From: Bdellovibrionales bacterium
Lineage (GTDB): Bacteria > Bdellovibrionota > UBA1018 > CAIMNF01
Assembly: GCA_947372355.1 (NCBI GenBank)
Contig: CANBTI010000002.1
Location: forward strand, 42,580-106,579
DNA: 64,000 bases
Direction of reading: 5' to 3'
Shown here: piece by piece, positions 10,627-20,249 of the stretch
Numbering within the stretch: the first letter of the stretch is position 1
Layout of the letters: the number at the start of each line of letters is the position of its first letter
The notes under the pieces: model-generated
Databases searched by the model: none
What the model was told of the DNA's origin: nothing
The model's input: only the letters and a program-made list of their open reading frames with translations
Position numbers and translations under genes: made by a program

Positions 10627-11144
10627 GTTCAAAATTATTTACCGCCGAAGAATTTGAAACAAAGATTAAAAAAATTAAACTACTTCTACTCGATGTAGAT
10701 GGAATTTTAACCGATGCGACCACCTTTTATGTAGAGGGTAGCGGTTTTACTCGAGTTTTTAATATGTATGACGGTTATGGAATTAAGCTTCTACTGAGAG
10801 CAGGTTTCCCCGTGGGTATTATTAGTGGGGGACAGGCAAAAGATCTTCAAGAGCGAATTAAAATTTTAGGAATAGAGCACTTTGTTCTTGGAAGTGAAGA
10901 TAAGATAAGTTCGATGAAAACAATTTCAGAAAAACTATCCATTCCTTTTGAAAATATTGCTTATATGGGCGATGAGCTTTTTGATTTGCCAGCACTAAAA
11001 GCGGCTGGCATATCCATTACCGTTCCCGGTGCAGTGGAAGAAGTAAAAAACCAAGTGAACTGGATTACCAAAAAATCGGGTGGCGATGGAGCTGTTCGGG
11101 AAATTATAGATGCGATTCGCAAATCTCAGAACCTTACTCACTAG
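10623..11144 (+). CDS. kdsC: 3-deoxy-D-manno-octulosonate 8-phosphate phosphatase (HAD family)
   Basis: LLLDVDGILTDATTFY...; GIISGGQ; YMGDELFDLPAL. Confidence 0.9.
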   Translation: MSSKLFTAEEFETKIKKIKLLLLDVDGILTDATTFYVEGSGFTRVFNMYDGYGIKLLLRAGFPVGIISGGQAKDLQERIKILGIEHFVLGSEDKISSMKTISEKLSIPFENIAYMGDELFDLPALKAAGISITVPGAVEEVKNQVNWITKKSGGDGAVREIIDAIRKSQNLTH

Positions 11145-11949
11145 CATTGGATTAATATTAACTTTAGGCGCGTGTTTTGGATCTCCGCAAGGATGTGCTC
11201 CAAAATTTAAAGATCTAAAAACCCAATTTCCGCACGTGATTTACCATGGGCCAAAGCAACCTTTTGAAGTTGAAATTGTAAAAAATCAGCTTTCAAATTG
11301 GACCTCTATTAACCAAATTTCAAAACCTGCACAGATGGCAATCCTCATTTCGGAAGATTGGGCTTTTTATTCTCATCCTGGATATGATGAAAAACAGATC
11401 AGAGAAGCGATTGAAGAAAGTATTGAATCTGGAAAGTTAAAGCGTGGTGCAAGTACCATCACTCAACAGGTTGTAAAAAATGTATACCTTTCTCAAGAAA
11501 AAAGTTTAATTCGCAAAGCTCGTGAGCTTTGGCTCGCAACAAAAATAGAAAAAGTTTTAGGAAAAAAAAGAATATTAGAAATTTACTTAAATATAGCTGA
11601 ATGGGGTGAGGGTATTTTTGGAATCTCTCAGGCAGCTCAATTTTATTTTCAGAAGTCACCATCTCAACTTACAGCAAAAGAGGGTGCTTTTTTGGCCATG
11701 CTTTTGCCTTCACCTAAAAAGTACTCCATTTCCTATCGGAAAAAAGAACTAACGAAGTATGCAAAAAAAACAGTTCATTCAATTTTAAATAAATTAGTGA
11801 GTGCCAATGTGTTGACATCAGAGCAGAGAGATGAAGAATGGAAAAAACCATTTGTTTTTGAAACCGATCAAAGTGCACTAAGTGAGGTTGGCGCCACATC
11901 CTTAGAAAACGATGCATCAGATGAAGAAGAAGATTTGCCCTCTGAATAA
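11110..11949 (+). CDS. mtgA: monofunctional biosynthetic peptidoglycan transglycosylase (GT51)
   Basis: SEDWAFYSHPGYD, RGASTITQQVVKNVYLS, EIYLNIAEWGEGIFGI. Confidence 0.9.
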   Translation: MRFANLRTLLTSIGLILTLGACFGSPQGCAPKFKDLKTQFPHVIYHGPKQPFEVEIVKNQLSNWTSINQISKPAQMAILISEDWAFYSHPGYDEKQIREAIEESIESGKLKRGASTITQQVVKNVYLSQEKSLIRKARELWLATKIEKVLGKKRILEIYLNIAEWGEGIFGISQAAQFYFQKSPSQLTAKEGAFLAMLLPSPKKYSISYRKKELTKYAKKTVHSILNKLVSANVLTSEQRDEEWKKPFVFETDQSALSEVGATSLENDASDEEEDLPSE

Positions 11950-11969
11950 TACTTTGTCATAATTAATCA

Positions 11970-13223
11970 ATGAATCCGAAGCTCAAAAAAATTTCCAAAT
12001 TGGCAGTTTTCGTCTCCCTCATGCTTATGGTGTTTGTTGGTGGATGGTATTTTGGAATTCGTGGAAATTCAAAACACTCATTAGTGTACTCAAAGTTTTT
12101 AAATCCATATTTAGCTAAGGAAGCACTTCAACAAAAGTTAGCACTCTGTGATCTCAAAGAGGTATGTGCGTTCAGACAAAATGAAGTCAATATTGCAGAT
12201 TATAATGAGCCAGTTATATTAGATTTTGCTTTTGATCCAGCAATTCAAACTGCCTCTGAAGAATTATTAGAACGATACAAACCTGATCTTGGAGTGATGG
12301 TAGCAATGGATGCTTCTACTGGAAGAATTCTAGCTATGGCTTCTCAAAATAGATCATTCCCCAATATTGCCGGCAATCCTGTATTAGACATTACCTATCC
12401 ATCTGCTTCTGTTTTTAAGGTGATTACAGCCGCAGCAGCTCTGGAGAAAGATAAACAACCTAACTCTCAAATTGCTTACGCGGGCAGAAATCACACACTT
12501 TATAAATCTCAAATGAAAGAAAAAGTTTCAGGTTGGAAACGAGCTGCAACTTTGAAAGAGGCATTCGCAAAATCAATCAATACTGTATTTGGAAGAATTG
12601 GTGTTTTTTCAATTGGTAAAGAGCCTATGCAATCACTTTCTAAGCGTTTTTGGTTTAACGAAAAAATTCCTAGCGAATTTCCTGTTGTGAATTCTAAATC
12701 AGCAAATCCAAGCAATGATTTTGAATTGGCTGAAATGGCTTCAGGATACACTCAAGAAAATGCGATGACTGTTCTGCATGGAGCTATGATTGGCGCAGCC
12801 ATTGCCAATGATGGACAAATGATGGAGCCATACTTTTTGAATGCAGCATATTTGAAGTCTGGAAAAACAATCTATCGTTCAGAGCCTCAAGTATTAGCAA
12901 GAGTGATTTCTCCAGAAACCGCATTTGAATTACGTACGCTCATGCAGGAAACAGTAGCAAAGGGTACCTCTAGAAAAAGTTTTAATGGATTTTTTAAGGG
13001 TCAGTTTAAAGAGCTTCAGGTTGGTGGAAAAACAGGCTCTCTCACTGATAAGGCTTTGAAGGCTAAAGTAGATTGGTTTGTTGGGTTTGCACAATCGCAC
13101 GGAAGAAAAATCTCTGTTTCTGTACTAACTGTGAATAAGAAGTTTTGGACCGTTAAATCCTCTTATCTCGCTAGGAAAACAATTGAGACTGCTTTTTCAG
13201 TTAAAAAAGTAGCTCTAAAATAA
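11970..13223 (+). CDS. penicillin-binding protein transpeptidase domain protein
   Basis: MDASTGRILAMAS, SxxK motif SASVFKVITAAAALE, KTG motif GGKTGSLT. Confidence 0.88.
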   Translation: MNPKLKKISKLAVFVSLMLMVFVGGWYFGIRGNSKHSLVYSKFLNPYLAKEALQQKLALCDLKEVCAFRQNEVNIADYNEPVILDFAFDPAIQTASEELLERYKPDLGVMVAMDASTGRILAMASQNRSFPNIAGNPVLDITYPSASVFKVITAAAALEKDKQPNSQIAYAGRNHTLYKSQMKEKVSGWKRAATLKEAFAKSINTVFGRIGVFSIGKEPMQSLSKRFWFNEKIPSEFPVVNSKSANPSNDFELAEMASGYTQENAMTVLHGAMIGAAIANDGQMMEPYFLNAAYLKSGKTIYRSEPQVLARVISPETAFELRTLMQETVAKGTSRKSFNGFFKGQFKELQVGGKTGSLTDKALKAKVDWFVGFAQSHGRKISVSVLTVNKKFWTVKSSYLARKTIETAFSVKKVALK

Positions 13224-13332
13224 ACTAATAGTTCATAGTCATTAGCACCCTAACCTATTGTAATTTAAGTATCTTTAGGTTTAGCTTGAAATCCATACTT
13301 TTTTGTCGTATTTTAAATCCTTAGGAAATTCG

Positions 13333-14502
13333 ATGATTTACCTCGATAACCATTCTACTACGCGTGTTGATCCAATTGTTTTTGAAGCGATGAAACCATA
13401 CTTTTTGGAAAAGTATGGAAATGCCTCCCATGGTGTTCATCGATTTAATTGGGAAGCTGAATCTGCGGTTGAAAATGCACGTTCTCAATTAGCTCAACTG
13501 ATTGGAGCGCACGAGAAAGAAATCGTATTTACCAGTGGGGCTACCGAGAGCAATCATTTTGCATTATTAGGACTCATCCCATTTTTACAAACCAATCAAA
13601 GAAAAAAAATTCTTTCTACTGAAATTGAACATGCTTCCTTATTGGGTGCGCTTGAGCAAATGCAAGCGAGAGGATTTGTTGTTGAATGGATTAAAACTCA
13701 TTCCGACGGAAGATTAGATCTCTTGGATCTTCAGAGTAAACTTAATGAAAATGTAGCCTTAGTTTCCATTGCTTATGCAAATCATGAAATTGGAACGATA
13801 CAAGATATTAAAGCAATTTCAAAATTAACGCACGAATCTGGTGCAATTTTTCACACGGATGCTGTTCAAGCAATTGGAAAAGTGAAAGTGAATGTGCAAG
13901 AAGATGGCATTGATTTACTCACGATGAGTGCACATAAAATTCATGGACCAAAAGGGATTGGAGCACTTTATGTGCGTCGTAAAAATCCGCGTGTAGAATT
14001 AGATTCTCTATTTTGGGGAGGCAATCAAGAGCGCGGAATGAGAGCGGGTACCCCAAACACTCCTGCAATTGTAGGCTTTGGAAAAGCGGCTGAATTGATG
14101 GGTAAAAATTTAGAACATGAATCCTCTCTTATTGCGGAACTGCGAGATCATCTTTGGAGTGAGCTATCTAATATTAGCGGAATCATTCGTAACGGCTCAG
14201 TTGCGCATGCACTGAGTAATAATTTAAATGTAAGCATTCCCGGTGTTGATGGAGCTGCAATGTTTGGGGCATTTAAAAATATAGCCGTTTCTAACGCTTC
14301 TGCTTGCATCAGTGGAGTACAGGATTATTCGCAGGTTTTAACGATTTTGGGTGTAGAGAGTGAAATGGCCAGGGCAACTCTACGATTTGGATTGAGTCGT
14401 TTTAATACAAGAGAAGAAATAAACTCTGCTGCAAATGAAGTGATTTCAGTGGTAAAATTATTAAGAGAGATGGAGAAGTTATATGATCATGCTGACAGAT
14501 AA
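13333..14502 (+). CDS. iscS: cysteine desulfurase (IscS/NifS family)
   Basis: MIYLDNHSTTRVDP, FTSGATESNH, HTDAVQAIGK, SAHKIHGPKG. Confidence 0.92.
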   Translation: MIYLDNHSTTRVDPIVFEAMKPYFLEKYGNASHGVHRFNWEAESAVENARSQLAQLIGAHEKEIVFTSGATESNHFALLGLIPFLQTNQRKKILSTEIEHASLLGALEQMQARGFVVEWIKTHSDGRLDLLDLQSKLNENVALVSIAYANHEIGTIQDIKAISKLTHESGAIFHTDAVQAIGKVKVNVQEDGIDLLTMSAHKIHGPKGIGALYVRRKNPRVELDSLFWGGNQERGMRAGTPNTPAIVGFGKAAELMGKNLEHESSLIAELRDHLWSELSNISGIIRNGSVAHALSNNLNVSIPGVDGAAMFGAFKNIAVSNASACISGVQDYSQVLTILGVESEMARATLRFGLSRFNTREEINSAANEVISVVKLLREMEKLYDHADR

Positions 14503-14812
14503 AGCAGTTAAAGAGATCAAGCGATTACAAGAAGGTGATGTGGCAACTTTAGGTAAGCCACTTCGTGTTCAAGTGATTGGCGGTGGCTGTTCCGGAATGA
14601 GTTACAAACTTGGTTTTGATAATGAAAACGCAAGTGAACTAGATAAAACCTTCGAAAAAGACGGTGTAAGTTTGATCATTGATAACAAATCATTTTTATT
14701 TCTCACTGGAACTGAACTTGATTTTTCAGATGGTTTAAACGGTAAGGGATTTGTTTTTAATAACCCAAATGCGAAAAGAACTTGCGGATGTGGCTCAAGT
14801 TTTAGTACCTAA
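14483..14812 (+). CDS. A-type iron-sulfur cluster carrier (IscA/ErpA family)
   Basis: GGGCSGMSY ... CGCGSSF conserved cysteines. Confidence 0.92.
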   Translation: MIMLTDKAVKEIKRLQEGDVATLGKPLRVQVIGGGCSGMSYKLGFDNENASELDKTFEKDGVSLIIDNKSFLFLTGTELDFSDGLNGKGFVFNNPNAKRTCGCGSSFST

Positions 14813-14817
14813 GAAGT

Positions 14818-15111
14818 ATGGCAAAAGTAAAATTTCTACCCAGTGGTTTTGAATGTGAAGTAAAAACAGGTGAATCAATACTTGATATCGCTTTGGCTAA
14901 TGGAGTTCCGATTCAACATGCTTGCGGTGGGTTTTGTGCGTGCACCACCTGTCATTGTGAAGTTGTAGAAGGGTTATCAAATCTTGAAGCTCCAGATAGT
15001 GATGAGTTGGAACGTTTAAGTGTTCTGGAGAATCGCACTCAAAATTCACGTCTTGGATGCCAATCTAAAGTTAAAGGCGATGTCGTTATTCGGGTTGTAA
15101 ATCAAGAATAG
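14818..15111 (+). CDS. 2Fe-2S ferredoxin
   Basis: CGGFCACTTCHC...SRLGCQ cysteine pattern. Confidence 0.92.
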   Translation: MAKVKFLPSGFECEVKTGESILDIALANGVPIQHACGGFCACTTCHCEVVEGLSNLEAPDSDELERLSVLENRTQNSRLGCQSKVKGDVVIRVVNQE

Positions 15112-16176
15112 CTACTGCTGGATTAATTTTTCTGCTTCATTTACCAATACACTTACGCCCAAAGCATTCCAGTGAGTGTCGTCGGTATGATGAAGTAATG
15201 AATGGTTTTTTTCATATTCCTGTTTAAAGATTTTTAAAAGATCCACATAATTAAATTCAACTACACCTGATTTAAGAGAGTTCCTAAAGTGAGAACCAAA
15301 GTTTTTTGATTCATTTGGGTAAATTGACTCTTTGTTGGGAACAAACGTCACCATTAGTTTAGCGCCATTTTTTTCAAGTGATTCTGAAAATTTATCTAAA
15401 ATTTTTATTAATTGAATAATTTCTAGTTCAGATAGATTTTCAACACTCTCTGTATCTCCAAAATAAAGTAACTGTGGATTGGGTGATTTTTGAATTTCAT
15501 CAGGTAGTTTAAAAGAGCGTTCAATGGCGGATAAAATTCCGTGTGCAGATCGATAGTTCCAATAAAAATTTTTTCTAAAATGAATCCATTTTATATAAAG
15601 AGGATAATTTGAGTAAAAGTGAAAATCAGAATTTCCACGAGCACCAAAAGTGTTTAATTCGTTAATAGTATTAGCCATCCGCTCAGCGATCACTAAAATA
15701 ACCCAATTAGGATGAAGCTTATTGCTATAGATGAAATTTGCTTGATCACCAATTTTTCCACCAGCAAAAGACTTGGTACATTGACCTGTTTTATTGAAGA
15801 GTTGTTCTGAAAAAGTTTCTGATTGGGTGAGTGATGTTCCAATAGCCATACTATCGCCAATGATCACAATTTTAGGATCCCTACAAAGATCGCTTTTATT
15901 TCTGTAGCCATATTGATCTGTATTCCAAATCGTTTTTTTTGAAACTGCATTAGAAGTGTAGGGTGCTAAATCGCCAACTTCGGTCATAGAAAGAGTTTGA
16001 TTCGGATAAAAAGGACCCTTGAAAAAAAGGCTTGATTTAGGAGTGATTAGAGCTTCCCAAGTGCGAAATGTGTATTGATTAAATGCAAGGGAAGACTGCC
16101 AAACCCACCATAAAATTAATGGTATTGAGATTAAGAGTAATTTAGAAAAAATGATTTTATAATTTTTTTTATTCAT
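15112..16176 (-). CDS. SGNH/AlgX-AlgJ-like protein, probable partner of the MBOAT acyltransferase
   Basis: IVIIGDSMAIGTSLTQSETF (SGNH block I), DDTHWNALG (block V-like). Confidence 0.75.
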   Translation of the reverse strand: MNKKNYKIIFSKLLLISIPLILWWVWQSSLAFNQYTFRTWEALITPKSSLFFKGPFYPNQTLSMTEVGDLAPYTSNAVSKKTIWNTDQYGYRNKSDLCRDPKIVIIGDSMAIGTSLTQSETFSEQLFNKTGQCTKSFAGGKIGDQANFIYSNKLHPNWVILVIAERMANTINELNTFGARGNSDFHFYSNYPLYIKWIHFRKNFYWNYRSAHGILSAIERSFKLPDEIQKSPNPQLLYFGDTESVENLSELEIIQLIKILDKFSESLEKNGAKLMVTFVPNKESIYPNESKNFGSHFRNSLKSGVVEFNYVDLLKIFKQEYEKNHSLLHHTDDTHWNALGVSVLVNEAEKLIQQ

Positions 16177-16183
16177 TTTTCCC

Positions 16184-17590
16184 TTAAAATTGAAAGTATA
16201 TAAATTGATTACCTGTGAACTGTGCGGCGAAAAGAAAAATGATAGCTACAGTCCAATAAATAGTCCATCTTGGTATCCAAAATAACGATCTGACCCATTC
16301 GTGTATATTCTTTTTAGAGTCTAAAAACTCAAACATCACCAAGAAAAAGATTAATATTAATGCTTCAATCATTTGATATTTTTTAATCAAATCAAATCCT
16401 AGGTATGGGGATCGAAAAACTGAACTAAATATTCCTAAAGCATCATCCATGCTGTTAGCTCTAAAGAACACCCAAGTGGTTGAAACTAAGATCAGTACAT
16501 AAAATCTACTCAATACCTTTGGCCAGTGGTCAAATTTCATATTCTTCAAAATGGATAATTCTAAAATTAAAAATAAACCGTGAAGAGCGCCCCAGCTCAA
16601 AAATGTCCAATTTGCTCCATGCCAAAATCCACTCAAAATAAAAACAAGCATGAGGTTAAAGAAGGTTCTTGATCTAGATGTTCGATTCCCTCCAAGTGGA
16701 ATATAGAGATAATCTCTGAACCAAGTGGATAGAGAGATATGCCAACGTCTCCAAAAATCAGACATAGAGTTGGCAAAATAAGGTTTATTAAAATTTATCA
16801 TTAATTCAATTCCCAGAATTTTACTAATTCCCCTGGCGATATCTGAATATCCAGAAAAATCACAATAAATTTGAAAAGTAAAAGCAATGACCCCAGATAA
16901 GGTTGGGACCAAGCCAAAGCTCAATGGGTGACTAAAAATTGTATTTGCCAAAGGTGCAAGAGAATCGGCAATTACCGATTTTTTGAATAAACCTTGAGTG
17001 ACTAAATAGAGTCCTGCTACACAACGTTCATAATCAAATGGATGAAATTGGTGTAATTGAGGGAAGATATTTTGAGGGCGCTCAATGGGGCCAGCCACTA
17101 ATTGCGGGAAATATAAAACATATACGGAGTAATGTAGGATGCTTTTTTCAGCTGGAAATCTTTTTTTGTAAACTTCAAAAACATACGACATGGATTGAAA
17201 GGTATGAAAGGAAAGGCCGATGGGGAGAATGATCTTCAATGCTGATATTGATAGATTCCAATGAAAAAATCCAATGATGTGATTGATGTTTTCAACCGTA
17301 AAATTATAATATTTAAAGAAGAATAGTATTGAAACATTTGCAACTAAGCTAAATGTTAAGAAGAGCTTTCTTTTTTTCTCATTAGTAGTGGTTTCAATTT
17401 TTTTCCCAGCATAAAAATCAATACCAATCACTAAAAACAAGATGAGTAAATATTGAGGAATAAAAAACCCATAGAAAAAACAGCTGGAGACTAAAAGTAA
17501 AATTAACCTTGATTTTTGTTTTGAGAGCCAGAAATACAGTAAACAAACGACAGGGAAAAACAATAAAAAGGAAAATGAATTAAAGAGCAT
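16184..17590 (-). CDS. MBOAT family O-acyltransferase (AlgI-like)
   Basis: FPQLVAGPIERPQNIFPQL, DFWRRWHISLSTWFRDYLYIPLGG, SGFWHGANW. Confidence 0.92.
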   Translation of the reverse strand: MLFNSFSFLLFFPVVCLLYFWLSKQKSRLILLLVSSCFFYGFFIPQYLLILFLVIGIDFYAGKKIETTTNEKKRKLFLTFSLVANVSILFFFKYYNFTVENINHIIGFFHWNLSISALKIILPIGLSFHTFQSMSYVFEVYKKRFPAEKSILHYSVYVLYFPQLVAGPIERPQNIFPQLHQFHPFDYERCVAGLYLVTQGLFKKSVIADSLAPLANTIFSHPLSFGLVPTLSGVIAFTFQIYCDFSGYSDIARGISKILGIELMINFNKPYFANSMSDFWRRWHISLSTWFRDYLYIPLGGNRTSRSRTFFNLMLVFILSGFWHGANWTFLSWGALHGLFLILELSILKNMKFDHWPKVLSRFYVLILVSTTWVFFRANSMDDALGIFSSVFRSPYLGFDLIKKYQMIEALILIFFLVMFEFLDSKKNIHEWVRSLFWIPRWTIYWTVAIIFLFAAQFTGNQFIYFQF

Positions 17591-17597
17591 TGATTGA

Positions 17598-18440
17598 TCA
17601 GCTCCCGATGCTTGAACCCAGAGAGCTTTTAGGATCCAGTACATCCCGTAAGGCATCTCCTAAAAAATGAAACGCAAGCATCGTGATAAATAATGCTAAA
17701 CCTGGAAAAAGCATCAAATGCGGATAGCTTTGAATTCCTCGAAAACCTTCATTCGCGAGTGTTCCCCAACTTGAGTAGGGTGGCTGAAGACCAAGACCCA
17801 CAAAGGATAAAAAACTTTCAGTAAGAATATTATTTGGAATTTGAAATGTAAGAGAAACAATCATGGGTCCCATGAGATTTGGTAAAATGTGTTTAAAGAT
17901 GATCTTAGTGTGAGTGAGTCCGATGGCCCGGCCCGCTTCCACATAAGGTTGTTCTCTTGCTTGCATCACTAGCGCACGAACTAACCGTGCCTGAGTGACC
18001 CAAGTAGTAGCACCAATGGCCAAAAATATTCCTAAAAAACCGCGTCCAAAAAGAAGTGTAAATAAAATTGCGAGTAGCAACATCGGTAAAATATAAAATA
18101 TATCAACAATCGACATTAGGATTTTATCCCATTTTCCACCGTAGTATCCTGCAATGGCTCCCGTTACCGTTCCCATCACCAGTGCAAAAATGGCAGTACA
18201 AAATCCCACGGCTAATGATAATCGGGCACCATACAAAATCCTGCTATAGAGATCGCGACCAAGCACATCGGTTCCCATGATGAAGCCCTTAATGGGTGGA
18301 CTCAGGTTCGGTCCAACTGAAACTGCATCATAATCAAAGGGTGCAAAAAATGGAGCACCGATTGCGAAAATGCATAGAATACCCAAAATTAAGATACTGA
18401 AAATAAATCGTTTATTTTTAAGTAATTTTGAATTCAGCAT
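17598..18440 (-). CDS. oligopeptide/dipeptide ABC transporter permease (OppC/DppC family)
   Basis: MGTDVLGRDLYSRILYGARLSL, EAGRAIGLTHTKIIFKHILPNLMGPMIV. Confidence 0.92.
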   Translation of the reverse strand: MLNSKLLKNKRFIFSILILGILCIFAIGAPFFAPFDYDAVSVGPNLSPPIKGFIMGTDVLGRDLYSRILYGARLSLAVGFCTAIFALVMGTVTGAIAGYYGGKWDKILMSIVDIFYILPMLLLAILFTLLFGRGFLGIFLAIGATTWVTQARLVRALVMQAREQPYVEAGRAIGLTHTKIIFKHILPNLMGPMIVSLTFQIPNNILTESFLSFVGLGLQPPYSSWGTLANEGFRGIQSYPHLMLFPGLALFITMLAFHFLGDALRDVLDPKSSLGSSIGS

Positions 18441-18444
18441 AAAA

Positions 18445-19371
18445 TTAATTTTTTGCCTCACTCTTGATTCTAGGATCAATCCAGCTATATGCAAGATCAA
18501 CGAGTAAGTTACAAATAATGAGGATAATCCCGAACATGAGGGTCATGCCCATCACGAGAGGATAATCTCTGTTAACCACAGAAGTGATGAAGTATTGTCC
18601 AAGACCAGGAATTTGAAATACAGTTTCAACCACATAACTACCAGTGATGAGAGAGGCTGCAATTGGCCCAAGTAAGGTAATGACTGGAATTAATGCATTT
18701 TTGAGTGCGTGCTTAAATAAAACTGTAGAGTCACTGAGCCCTTTACTGTAGGCGGTTCGAATGTAATCGGAGTGAAGGATTTCAAGTAAAGTGGTTCTGG
18801 TCATGCGGGCAATGATTGCTAAAGGTCTCATGGAGAGTGTGATTACAGGTAGGACCATTGAGGCTTTATCTTCCCAAAGTGCGGGGGGAAGTAGATTCCA
18901 GTAATTTGAAAAAAGTAAAACAAGTAGAGTAGCAATTAAATAAGAGGGAAGAGTAATTCCGGCGATGGCAATGAACATGGATGAAAAATCCCAAATAGTA
19001 CCGCGTTTCCATGCAGATAAAACACCGAGTGATAATCCAAGCGAAAGAGAAATCAGTAGCGCAAGTGCTCCAAGTTGAAGTGAAGGTTTTACCGCATCTG
19101 AAATAATTTCGCTAACGGGTGTTCCGATGTAATGAAAAGATTCGCGTAGGTCTCCATGAGCAGCGTCATTGGCCCATGAAAAAAACTGTTTATACAAAGG
19201 CTTATCTAATCCATATTTTGCATTAATATTCGCTTGGATTTCTGCAGGCCATACTTTTTCTTCATCAAAGGGGCCGCCGGGAGCTAGGCGCAAAAGAAAA
19301 AAAGTAGCTGTGGCTAAAAAAGTTAAAGTTACTAGAGATTGAATGAGGCGCTTTAGTATAAATTGTATCAT
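18445..19371 (-). CDS. oligopeptide/dipeptide ABC transporter permease (OppB/DppB family)
   Basis: TAYSKGLSDSTVLFKHALKNALIPVITLLG EAA-type loop; N-term ILKRLIQSLVTLTFLATATFFLLRLAPGGPF. Confidence 0.92.
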   Translation of the reverse strand: MIQFILKRLIQSLVTLTFLATATFFLLRLAPGGPFDEEKVWPAEIQANINAKYGLDKPLYKQFFSWANDAAHGDLRESFHYIGTPVSEIISDAVKPSLQLGALALLISLSLGLSLGVLSAWKRGTIWDFSSMFIAIAGITLPSYLIATLLVLLFSNYWNLLPPALWEDKASMVLPVITLSMRPLAIIARMTRTTLLEILHSDYIRTAYSKGLSDSTVLFKHALKNALIPVITLLGPIAASLITGSYVVETVFQIPGLGQYFITSVVNRDYPLVMGMTLMFGIILIICNLLVDLAYSWIDPRIKSEAKN

Positions 19372-20249
19372 TCTTCACCTTCCTCAAATGAAGAATGTGG
19401 ATAACGGATCCAACCCGATGAAACCGGAAATCCCTTAGGTGGAGGAACGCATTCATTTTGATCAAAAAGTAATATGGTATACGCACATAAAAATGCATCA
19501 AAAGCGTTTAAATTTTGAGTGAGCTTTTTCATGTCACGATCGTAAATAAAAATATCATGTAAATCACACATTTTTTCCAAAATAACTTGGCGTGCTTCAG
19601 CCCCTTCTTCCATTTTACGATAATTTTGAAGATGCTTAACCGATGTTTTAAGCGTGGGCATGAGAAGGGCTACGGTTAATTTGGGTAACACTTCATGCAT
19701 TTCAAATTGGTGTAGATGGCGCTGTAAATATTGCATGCGCGCAGTGAGTGGCGCTTTGTTGCCGCCTAAGGTTTCATCCACTTCAAAGCGAATTTTTTCA
19801 GGAAGTTTAGAAATCACTTCATGTTTAAGCCATAGTTCAATCGGGCGTTGGGTGTAAGGAGTAAAAAAGTTTTTTAATTTAGCTACCTTTTTTGAGACCG
19901 GTTTTTTCAATAGCGGCATCGTTCGCATCCACTTTACTTCTGGAGAACTACAGCCATCAGAAGCACAGCTTTTTTTGGTACAATTAAAACAAGGGGGAAG
20001 AGTGAGTGGAACATTCACACCGATCTTTAGATCTGGATGGTTATTCGCGTGATCCAGTAATGTTTCAATGAGTACTTCATCAGAATCCTTGGTTGCATCC
20101 GCTCCAATGCCAGTGTGAACATCCAATAGAAAAACTTTTTCTTCTTTAGGATAATACTCGAGAGTCGCTAAAGTGGTTTTTGAGTTCTTTGCACCAGAAA
20201 GCTCTAATCCTAAATAACGTTTTTGATGCTTGGAACTTTTAGCACTCAC
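19368..20249 (-). CDS. DUF429-like (predicted RNase H-fold) protein with Cys cluster
   Basis: YLGLELSGAKNSKTTLATLEY N-terminal motif; C-x2-C-x4-C-x4-C insert. Confidence 0.6.
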   Translation of the reverse strand: MSAKSSKHQKRYLGLELSGAKNSKTTLATLEYYPKEEKVFLLDVHTGIGADATKDSDEVLIETLLDHANNHPDLKIGVNVPLTLPPCFNCTKKSCASDGCSSPEVKWMRTMPLLKKPVSKKVAKLKNFFTPYTQRPIELWLKHEVISKLPEKIRFEVDETLGGNKAPLTARMQYLQRHLHQFEMHEVLPKLTVALLMPTLKTSVKHLQNYRKMEEGAEARQVILEKMCDLHDIFIYDRDMKKLTQNLNAFDAFLCAYTILLFDQNECVPPPKGFPVSSGWIRYPHSSFEEGEE

